64,000 bases of DNA from Tubulanus polymorphus (taxonomy: Eukaryota; Nemertea; Palaeonemertea; Tubulaniformes; Tubulanidae). The notes beneath the pieces are model-generated. The model was not told the DNA's origin and did no database searches. It saw only the letters and a list, made by a program, of their open reading frames with translations. Made by a program: the position numbers and the translations under genes. Location of the stretch: NCBI RefSeq assembly GCF_964204645.1, contig NC_134028.1, forward strand, positions 8,287,001 to 8,351,000. The letters run 5' to 3'. Positions 40,396 through 49,200 of this stretch are shown here, piece by piece (position 1 is the stretch's first letter; every line of letters starts with the position of its first letter).

Positions 40396-43300
40396 CTATT
40401 TGGAGCTCCACTCCCGGAGGAGCGCAGCTTTGAATGCATCTGCTGAGGACGCAGCACATATCTCTTCTGGTACACTATTCCATAGACGGATAGTTGACGG
40501 GAAAAAGGAGTGAAGCTTCACGTTGGTCCTCGTATGATGTACCATCAGTCTATGTGCTACTCTTGTGCCTCGTCTTGCTGGTGTGATGATGCTGTCGTCC
40601 ACCTTAATGTCGATAGGTCCGTTGATGATTTTGTACATCATCGTGGCCTTGTTGACATTTCTGCGAGTCTGAAGAGATTCAAGATCGAGGCGTTGGACTA
40701 ATTCTGTGGCGCTTGAAGAACGACTGAAATCACGATTGATTCTTCTGGCAGCACGACGTTGAGTCATCTCAAGTTCGTTGATGAGCTTTGTTTGGTATGG
40801 GCTCCAGACTGTAGAGGCATATTCAACGATGGGTCGAGTGAGCGTCTTGTAACACTGAATGTGAGCTTGAGTTGGGCAGCCTTTCAGGTTCCTGTAGACG
40901 AAGGCACTCGCTCTGTTGGCTTTTGCTGCTATTGCTTGTATGTGATCACCCCAGGTTAAGTTCTTGTTGAATACTAGCCCAAGGTATTTAGCCTTGTCAA
41001 CTTGGTCTAGGGGTTGACCGTGCAGATGGTACGTGGCTACAATTGGTTTCTTGCGCTGTGTAATGGTGATGGAATGGCATTTCTTGACATTGAACCCCAT
41101 TTGCCATTGTTTCTCCCATTCACCCAGTTTGGTGAGGTCGTCTTGGAGGCGTTCAGTGTCTGACAGAGTTTTAATTTGTTCGTACAGTATCGTGTCATCA
41201 GCAAACAGACGTACTACGCATTGGGTATCATTTCCCAAATCATTGATGTAGATCAAAAACAATGTAGGTCCAAGTACCGAGCCTTGTGGCACACCTGACG
41301 TCACAGGTCCAATATCAGAGTATTTACTTTCTACTAGCACCTGTTGAGTTCTATTGGACAGGAAGTTCTCGATCCATGTCAATGTTCTGCCGCGTATGCC
41401 ATAGTAGTTGAGCTTTACACCGAGGCGCAGATGGGGCACCTTATCAAATGCCTTCGAGAAGTCCAATAATATGGCATCTGTTTGTAGACCAGAGTCAATA
41501 GTTGTGCTAAAATCATCGGTTGTAAGAATCAGTTGAGTCTCGCAGGAGCGGTTTTTACGGAAACCGTGTTGCCCATCGGTGAGAATTTGGTGAGTCTCAA
41601 GGTGTTTTGTTATTTCGCTCCTGATGATGTGTTCAAGCAACTTGGAGCATATTGATGTAAGTGAGATTGGTCGATAGTTTACTGGTTGACTCCTATCACC
41701 TGCTTTAAAGATTGGCTGCACAAAGGCGTGTTTCCAAATTTCTGGTATTTCACCGGTACGTAACGATTCGTTGAACAGTAGGCAGACGGCCGGAGCTATT
41801 TCTTGCGCTACGGCTTGAAGGATACGACCTGGAATATTGTCTGGTCCACATGCTTTTCTTGGGTTGATTTTCTTCAACAGGCAGTATACCCCATGATTGG
41901 ATACTTGTATATCCGGCATCGGTGGGTAGGGGCTTTCTCCAAGTGATGGAAAGTTTGAGGTATCTTCTTTTGTGAAGACTGAGCAGAACTGATTATTCAA
42001 TATGTTGCTCTTCGTTGAACTATCACTGAAGGTAATGCCACCGCTTGTAAGAGGAGCGACACCAGTCATGTCAGTTTTTCTGCTTTTTATGTATTTCCAT
42101 ATGCGCTTAGAGCTGCTATCACTGCTGAGCATTTCTGCAATGTACTTGTGGTAAGCAGACCGATTTGCCTTCCTGGTTTCGCGTTTTAGTCTACGATATC
42201 GTTCCTTTGATCGTTTTGATCGTTTTGATTTGGATTTGGCTTTTTTCCAAGCTCTGGCTTTACGACGGGAAAGCTTTTTGAGTTCGTGATTTATCCATGG
42301 TTGGTGGAATTTTGTCGATGTAGTCGTCGTTGGAACATGATCTTTTTGAATTTTGAGTAGGTGATTTTGCAGTTCTATCCACTTGGTATTGATTGGTGCT
42401 TCTGAGGTCGAATGACGAGTGCAGAAGTCATGTGTGAATCTAGCGGTGTCTGTTCTCATTTCGTCGAATTTGGCTTTTTTCCATACGCTGACTGTACGAG
42501 GTATCGGTCGTGCTCTCGTTGGGCGGATACGGCTGTCAACGAGTAGGATGTCGTGGTCACTAAGTCCAGGTAGGACTTCACACCGCGTCACTAGACCTGG
42601 TTTGTTTGATAGGAAAATCTCGAGGATGGAATCACCTCTGGTGGGTTGGTTATTCACTTGCTGCAGTCCGAGGTTGTCAATTTTGTCGAGAAAGAGCTCG
42701 TTTACAGATTTCTTGTACTGATTTCCGACGATGCAGGTATCTTCCCAGTTGATGTCTGGTAAGTTGAAATCGCCACCGCACCAGTAAGTGGATGGTTTAG
42801 AATTAGAAGTTGTAGCGTCTAGGACTTTACAGATGGCGTCCATCTGTTCGTCGCTTGATTGTGAGGGTGTTCGGTATACCGAGCCGACGATGATTGGTTC
42901 GTTTTTACAGTCGGTTTCTAAACGGACAAATACTGCCTCTGATGTGGTGTTTATCTGGATCTCCTGTGAGATTAATAGTTTTTTGATCGCCACAAGGACG
43001 CCGCCATGTTCATCATGCCTGTCCTTGCGGTAGACGTCGTAACCTTCCGGGAAAATTTCGGCGTTATGTATCTCTGGCTTTAACCAGGTTTCAGAACCGA
43101 GGATTATGTCAGGATCAGTGCACGTGATTAGATTCCAAAGTTCGGCTTTTTTTGGGCGGATGCTCTGAAAGTTGATCACTAGTGTTCGCGTCGTCGCGTT
43201 GCATTTCACCGCTACTGGGTTTCGCGAAGAGGTGTCACATGACGATGATGGGCTATGCAAGTTTGAAAAGCTATCCTGGGTTTCAAGTCTATTTTGTGTT

Positions 43301-43773
43301 CCTCTAGGCATAATCGGTGACGAGGCATGTATTGGTGTACCCAAATGCTGCGACGAGGTGTTACCATCAGTGTCAAGAGACGAGGTCCTCGATATGTCAA
43401 GAAGTGATGGGTGGCTGATATTTAACGATTCAGCCGCTGTAGTTGTGAAGAGAGTAGATGAAAAGTTCGGTGTACCGCATATGTAACATGTCCACAATGA
43501 GGTGGACGTCTCAAGTTCATATAGCCGGTCAGACATGCCAACACAGTTTGTGTGGAACCATAGGTTACATATGTCGCAAGCAATCCCTTTCTGCGTCCAT
43601 TGCACTGCCTTCGTGCACACTCTGCACGGGTATTTTTGTGTACGTGGGCCAGGATTGGGTTGAATATCGTGTGCTATCATCAGCATGAGCAGGACGACTA
43701 CTCCTGTGTGCCACCATTGTGTAGGTTGCCACCTAATAATGTCGATATATGTGTAGAAGAATGGGAATGGCAT
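40396..43773 (-). CDS. Retrotransposon polyprotein: 2A-like motif, PHD finger, APE endonuclease, reverse transcriptase
   Basis: 1125 codons, uninterrupted. Residues 25-34 are hydrophobic (VVVLLMLMIA) and run into DIQPNPGP (36-43), a 2A-like motif. Residues 50-99 form a C4HC3 PHD-like finger (CRVC, CDIC, FHTNC, CYIC). The endonuclease (about 197-420) has NFQS, GSETWL, HGG, VYRTPS, GGDFNLPD and LSDHD, the APE catalytic set. A strongly basic linker (about 498-540) follows. The reverse transcriptase (about 640-960) has NYRPISLTS, LLDFSKAFDKVP (Asp771, Asp777), SGVPQGSVLGP and the active site FADD (857-860). Family role: target-primed reverse transcription in the nucleus. No frameshift or premature stop is visible, so it could be a recent insertion. 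Clade assignment between CR1, L2 and relatives is not settled by eye. Confidence 0.95.
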   Translation of the reverse strand: MPFPFFYTYIDIIRWQPTQWWHTGVVVLLMLMIAHDIQPNPGPRTQKYPCRVCTKAVQWTQKGIACDICNLWFHTNCVGMSDRLYELETSTSLWTCYICGTPNFSSTLFTTTAAESLNISHPSLLDISRTSSLDTDGNTSSQHLGTPIHASSPIMPRGTQNRLETQDSFSNLHSPSSSCDTSSRNPVAVKCNATTRTLVINFQSIRPKKAELWNLITCTDPDIILGSETWLKPEIHNAEIFPEGYDVYRKDRHDEHGGVLVAIKKLLISQEIQINTTSEAVFVRLETDCKNEPIIVGSVYRTPSQSSDEQMDAICKVLDATTSNSKPSTYWCGGDFNLPDINWEDTCIVGNQYKKSVNELFLDKIDNLGLQQVNNQPTRGDSILEIFLSNKPGLVTRCEVLPGLSDHDILLVDSRIRPTRARPIPRTVSVWKKAKFDEMRTDTARFTHDFCTRHSTSEAPINTKWIELQNHLLKIQKDHVPTTTTSTKFHQPWINHELKKLSRRKARAWKKAKSKSKRSKRSKERYRRLKRETRKANRSAYHKYIAEMLSSDSSSKRIWKYIKSRKTDMTGVAPLTSGGITFSDSSTKSNILNNQFCSVFTKEDTSNFPSLGESPYPPMPDIQVSNHGVYCLLKKINPRKACGPDNIPGRILQAVAQEIAPAVCLLFNESLRTGEIPEIWKHAFVQPIFKAGDRSQPVNYRPISLTSICSKLLEHIIRSEITKHLETHQILTDGQHGFRKNRSCETQLILTTDDFSTTIDSGLQTDAILLDFSKAFDKVPHLRLGVKLNYYGIRGRTLTWIENFLSNRTQQVLVESKYSDIGPVTSGVPQGSVLGPTLFLIYINDLGNDTQCVVRLFADDTILYEQIKTLSDTERLQDDLTKLGEWEKQWQMGFNVKKCHSITITQRKKPIVATYHLHGQPLDQVDKAKYLGLVFNKNLTWGDHIQAIAAKANRASAFVYRNLKGCPTQAHIQCYKTLTRPIVEYASTVWSPYQTKLINELEMTQRRAARRINRDFSRSSSATELVQRLDLESLQTRRNVNKATMMYKIINGPIDIKVDDSIITPARRGTRVAHRLMVHHTRTNVKLHSFFPSTIRLWNSVPEEICAASSADAFKAALLREWSSK

Positions 43774-43795
43774 ATTTTTGTTTTTAAGTTGTCCA

Positions 43796-43815
43796 ATATG
43801 GCCGACTTCCGGTTT
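43796..43815 (-). promoter_or_regulatory. Possible internal promoter motif upstream of the retrotransposon ORF
   Basis: On the - strand, ACCGGAAGT (43805-43813, an ETS-type site) is followed by GGCCAT (YY1-like core), 25-40 bases before the start codon. Non-LTR elements need downstream or internal promoters, so this is plausible but unproven. Confidence 0.35.
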
Positions 43816-43830
43816 TCGACATTTTCCACA

Positions 43831-44086
43831 GGTTGGTAATCAGGTTGATTTAACTTGATTAAAACTAGCCTTCAAAGTTCTTAGTAGCTGGATAGTCCAT
43901 GTCCAGTATCCTGAAGCTTTTATGAATGGTTTTTGTGCAATTATAGTTAGTCCAATAACGTTTTTAAAGGTATTTTTCGCGAAATTTTCGGTCACGAAGG
44001 TTGAGAGGTGTTATCCAGTCCGCGCATGCGCAATCAATCATTTGTCGTATCCGACGAAACATTGTACCGGTAACGAGGTTCCACTG
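43831..44086. mobile_element. Right part of the split pogo/Tigger-like element
   Basis: Ends CCGGTAACGAGGTTCCACTG followed by TA; reversed this is CAGTGGAACCTCGTTACCGG, matching the left end at 40120. The inner boundary with the retrotransposon is approximate. Confidence 0.65.
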
Positions 44087-44088
44087 TA

Positions 44089-46110
44089 TTTACAGTTAGA
44101 TATTTACACTCTGGCACACGGGAATGACACAGTTTCTGATTGGCTGGCTGGCAATGTGAATGAACTCGACTTCATGCACTGGCTGACTATGTAAGAGCTC
44201 CAGTGCCGACCTTCGTGTACGTTTGTACCGGCAATTGGAGAAGGCACTGTATTATCAAGCTGGCAGCCAACGTGTTAGTACTTAATGGTTATCGACTGTA
44301 ATTTTGTCCTCTTAATCTGTTAAAATGTGTGTGCGTGTGTGTTAAATAATAAACTTCAACACATGTGATAGTTACCTAACAGTGTGTTCAATGGTCTAGT
44401 TTATACATTCCATGCGAAGTGGAAGTGATTTTAGCCTTGGTTGCAAGAAAATTAATTACCCGTAATATTTAAGCAGTTCAATATTTTTCTAGTCTAAAAT
44501 CTGAGGATTGAATTGAAAAAAGAACTTAGGAAACGATGGAATGTTTGATTTTGACATTTTTTCTAAGTACTGGTATTTACCTTGCTACATTAATGAACTC
44601 AGATATGACGATTTATATTCAACGAATTCAGGTATAATGGATGAAAAATATTTATTTACCCAAATAAAAAAAAAAACAGTGTTTGATTTCAAGCTGTTTA
44701 TTTCGCATTGTCTGTTGCAAACGAGAGATTTTCTGTTTTTCTGAAATTTGTTGTAATGAGGTCCTACCGTATTGACGTAGCGTGTATTGTTAAAGTTTGA
44801 TTTGTATGTTTAAAGACATAGTGATTATATATCTCGTGATAGGAGTCTTCAGGTAAACTGCAGTTTGTTAACAGATTTTAATTGTCAATAGTGACTTTTT
44901 ATTTGATACACTTTATAACACGTATATTTGTACTGTTTCCCAGTTTCCCGAACAAGAAAAGTTCATTGACGCCTTGAAAAATACGTAAATTGCTTAATAT
45001 TGTCAACAATGTATGATATTTCGTCAGGATTGATCAAGTTATTTCGAATTTGAATGTATCGACAATCGAATTGAACCAGTCTAAATAATGACGTAGTGCA
45101 CATCCACTCAAAATTTCTTTATCGAAAACCAAGTTTGAGTCTGAAATTATTTAATTACAAAAAAACACGAATTTTGATTGTAGGTGTCGTTTTGAAATAC
45201 ATAATTGATGACACAGGGCAGGCACATCGACTCACACAGAACCCCTTGAATAACGTGTAGCAGTTATCAATGTATAAAAACATTTTTTTAACGGTTTTTA
45301 CGGCATCAAAAAAGTTTTAAAGTACCCACACGAAGCAGTCAATAAACTTAACCAGATTGAGTTTGCATTATGTCGTGGAACTGGGTAGGTCGCGAGTCAG
45401 TAAATTGAATTTCAATATGTTCTTGTCTTGTTGTTGGTCTGTTCAAAACTATATACTGTAAAGAATATTGTTCTAATAATGTAATTTTATCAATGTGAAT
45501 ATACACAAATGTAGTATAGAAACGACAGTCTATTATATAGTGTAAAATAAAACTTTTAATAGTGAAATTAAATAAACATGACTCTTATTAGTTATTTTTA
45601 GACGAGGGATATGGGTTTATTCGTATCGGATGCTGTGTCTTGGCAGATGGTACCATTGCAAAAAACGAATTTCCTTTGAAATGTGAAAAGTTATTGAATT
45701 TCCGAACCTAAGTATCTGGTGTTCCAAGTATTGACAGTTAGCTATTAATTTCTACGATAAGGATTAAACACTAAGAATAAAATGGTGAAGGTTTGTTCAG
45801 AGTTTTAACACATGAATTGATGCATTCGGCGACGTCTACTCAGATATATTTACTTGATACATAAAATCTCAAACGTTAATATTTATTCTACTATAGAGAT
45901 AGCGGTAATCCAAAATAAAGATATCGAGCTACTTTTCAGCGGCACCAAAATATACGGTCCGTAACTTGACTTGAAAATGATTAGAGGGCTCTACATGTAC
46001 TAGTAAGCCACATGGGTTGTTGGATTTTCTAGAATGTCATATTGCAAAAAATCAATTTCGTAGGCGCTTGGACGTGCTGCCACCTCGCGGTGAAAAGTGG
46101 AACTAGTTGT
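44089..46110. other. Intergenic region upstream of the ARHGAP17-like gene
   Basis: A/T-rich, no recognisable exon. Contains one copy of the CACACAGAAC(C/A)CC repeat (45230-45320). Confidence 0.5.
45230..45320 (+). repeat. CACACAGAAC-CC dispersed repeat, copy 1
   Basis: Runs from CTCACACAGAACCCCTTGAA to GGTTTTTACGGCATCAAAAA. The same sequence order appears at 53037-53130 (+) and inverted at 53905-53990 (-). About 90 bp. Confidence 0.6.
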
Positions 46111-46146
46111 AAGATGGCCGCCCCTCTACTGAGAACCAGGAAGTGA
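46111..46146 (+). promoter_or_regulatory. Candidate promoter/5' UTR of the ARHGAP17-like gene: YY1-like and ETS-like sites, short uORF
   Basis: AAGATGGCCGCC (46111-46122) resembles the YY1 initiator-type site AAGATGGCGGC, and CCAGGAAGTG (46136-46145) resembles an ETS site. Both lie 60-95 bases before ATG 46206, a layout common at TATA-less promoters. The ATG in the first site opens an 10-residue upstream frame ending TGA at 46144-46146. If transcription starts earlier, this could dampen translation. Confidence 0.45.
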
Positions 46147-46205
46147 AAATGAAAATCCGAAGTTTTCTCGTATTTTGAGTGATTATAAGCAGCGAAACCG
46201 CAGTC

Positions 46206-46276
46206 ATGTTAAAGAAAGAGAATCTTAGGAAGAATTTCCTACGAGTAAAGCAAATTGCAGATCAAAATCTAGGAAG
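46206..46276 (+). CDS. ARHGAP17: ARHGAP17-like exon 1: start codon and BAR N-terminal helix
   Basis: 71 bases encoding 23 residues (MLKKENLRKNFLRVKQIADQ then NLG) plus two bases of Arg. Donor gtaaat. It joins AG|A to exon 2, giving NLGRAEKTEAL, exactly as in the vertebrate QTVGRAEKTE. Confidence 0.9.
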
Positions 46277-49200
46277 GTAAATAGGTTTTTTGTGTTTGAA
46301 ATCTTTCCTTCTTCGAGGAGGAGAGTCGTCATGTCATCCGAGAAGAGAATCGTCTTCCTCCTCCCTCGACCTCACAATCCTACTCCTCTGGAGCTCCGTG
46401 TTGTGGAGGAATCTTTTCAATTCATTCTATTAAGACCACACGTCCATCATTTGCCAAATAACCACATAATCCTTGTGTTTACTTCCATTTGACTTGTCAA
46501 ATGGAAGTCCGATGTCAAATGATTTGAATAGCTCCATTCCATAGACATGACTCGAGTGAGCCTATCTAGCTAGGGAGCCTAGGTTCTAAAACAGGCAGGT
46601 AGCTAGTTAGCTATCTAGCTAATCGTTGGTGGTAAGCTTTTATGATATTGATAGGATGGGATTACACCATTAGACGGGTTAGGGCCTAGGCCTACTGATT
46701 TGCAGTTAGGCCATCCAGCTTACCTGTGTGCAGGTTAGCCCACCGCTGTTACTGTTTGAATGGCAGGCCAAACGTAACTTGGATTACATCTGGAGGCCTT
46801 AAGATCTCAAAACTTTCAGGCGAGGATCCCTGCACGCCTCTGTGATGCTGAGTGTCAGATAGGCCTAGGCCTACTGAACTGCTGAACTGTGCTAAGGAAC
46901 TGAGGCTGGATTCGCCCAGCCAAGGCCTATTTCCAAAAACCTTGCTTAACAAGGTGCTTTCTGTTAAGCCTAATGCCCTCCCTACACGCATAATTTTCAG
47001 AAATCTCCATGTAGGCCTACTATGTCATCTTAAGTAGGTATGCTAAGCTAGGTTTGGGAATGTTCCCAACCAGGCCTAATATCCCTCAGAATCAGTGAAC
47101 TGATGTTTGCTAGTAGGCCTACCGATCGCTCACTTAAACATTTTATTCCGCAATCTTTGGTCATCGAAAAATCTTTCCATTTCTAATATTTGCTCCTTGG
47201 ATTATTAGACGTTTCAGGTAAGGGCTGTTTATCTATAGTTGTCACGTATAAAAGTTGTGTATGAAGCATGATTTATGTGATTAAATGTTTCGATTATGTT
47301 TGTGTACCGCTGAAATAGCCTACTCGAAAATGATGACTGTATCATTCGGTAGTGTTAATGTGTAAGTCTGTGTTACATGAAATTCACCTCCCCTGTCCAA
47401 TCCATTCCCTATTTTCAATGAGGACTCCACAATTTTCCGGAGATTTATTGGGGATTCCATGTGTAGCAAGTGAGGATGCCCAGACGACAACGTGCACTTG
47501 GAAATCAGGATCTAGTTTCACAGTTGAGCACCAATACGAGGCAAACCACTGAGATTTCGAAAGTCTTTTGACCACTTCTAAACTTCCTGAAATGCACTCA
47601 CTCACTGAAATGGCTATGGTATGTAACAAGATTAGTTATGCCGATCTTCCAGTTTAGGTTAAAGGAGATCTGAAAATGATACACATAGCCTACATATACA
47701 TGATAGGCCTTCTGTTTCGTAGGCCCTATGCCTATCAGGGCAGTATCTTAATAAATCTGACTCATAACAAGCTAGCAAGACTGGCTGTAAGGTCGATCTG
47801 AAGAATATGGTCGGCGATGCTTTTGCCCTGACCTTGGTTTGGGTTGAATTGGAAATGAACTGTTTCAACTCTATAAAAGTCCAACTCAAACAGAGTTTCT
47901 GATTTTCACTCTTCATATGGTTTTTTTTGATTTAGATGATGCATCTTAGGGGAAAAATTTTGTACCTAGTCTGTCAATCTGTGTACAAAGATCAGAGGGA
48001 TTTGTTGTGATTCAGCCACATATAAGATTCATAAAATTAAAGAGGGCATCTTCTCGGCATTCCATTGTCTGTATTCCGTGGCGTCGAAGTTTGATATCCC
48101 CAGTTTGTCTTTGATTTAAGTTCCTTATCATGAAAACACAGGTCAGAATGAATCAGATAGATTTCATCTGATTCATGATGATTTAAAAATATCGTCTTAT
48201 ATTTTCGTAGCCTTTGCCCGCTGGGATAGTTTTCAATATCTAGTATCCATACAAAAATGTCTAGAATCGTCAGGATATTGGGGATACTGCCAAAATCGAG
48301 CCTGCGACTCGCAGGTCGGCCCTAAACGCTCCAGAGCTCACGACTCGCAGGATGGTCCTAAATGCTCCAGAGCTCACGACTCGCAGGGCGGCCCTAAATG
48401 CGCCAGAGCTCACGACTCGCAGGTCTTTTTAAACTTATTTGGTAGGCCTATATCTGAATCCAACTCTAACTTCCGGTTTAAATGTTTACTTGATATTCTA
48501 TAGTGGATATTATGAGTTGATAAGTGATAAGTGTGCCAGACTGCGCCAACCTTACAATTAACTATTCAAAACTATGATCATATCGATCATCTTTCTCCAA
48601 AGCTGTTAATAACTAAATCAGTATAACGTGTCTATCTACGAACCATCTAAAGCTGCTTGGATGTAGGCCTATATCTTTTTACTGATGGTTATCAGATAGA
48701 AATTTGACTAGTGAAACTGAAGTGTAAACCCTTATTTCATAACAATACCACAAAGCTAAGTTCTGTTTAGTTTTTCAAAGTACCGGCCAATACTCAGAAG
48801 AGAATATTCATCAAAGAGAGTAGCTCTTTAGGGTGGATCCTGCAATTTTTGGAATAGGAGGCCCGAAAAATCTGAGGCCCTTATACACATACTTGGTACA
48901 TTTGGGACCTACAAGAAAATCTTCGATCATTTTCTGAGCATCTAGAGCGATTCTAGGACGAAATGACTGGCAATAAGATGCCACTTGTGTGTAACTTTCT
49001 TAAGCCAGGTTGTGAGAATATTATCTTGGCTAAAAATAGTGGTGTTCCGGGCTGCTTAGGCCCCCCTAGGATCTGCCATGGCTCTGATTTGGCTTGATTT
49101 CGGTTGTACAAAGAATTCCCATCCTCGAAACTTCACTCGATCTGTTTGTATCTGTATCTCTGTGTGTGTGTCAGGCGAATGCTTTGAATGTTTCAATCCA

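Larger units (their letters stand above)
40245..43830 (-). mobile_element. CR1/L2-type non-LTR retrotransposon, apparently full-length
   Basis: The 3' end (left) is marked by a short simple tail, (CTT)n interrupted as TTCTTCTTTAGACTTCTTC (40245-40271), as in CR1/L2 elements that end in microsatellite repeats and not in poly(A). The 5' end (right) lies beyond the start codon at 43773, probably near 43830; the exact edge is inferred from where the flanking pogo-like DNA resumes. It contains a single intact coding frame. The + strand shadow frames inside it are not genes. Confidence 0.85.

Noticed and set aside
40510-43688. Several + strand frames of 60-104 codons
   Set aside because: All are antisense shadows within the retrotransposon coding region.
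44021-44032. NRF1-type site CGCGCATGCGCA as a promoter of the ARHGAP17-like gene
   Set aside because: It lies inside the right half of the pogo-like element and 2.2 kb from the start codon; more likely part of the transposon.
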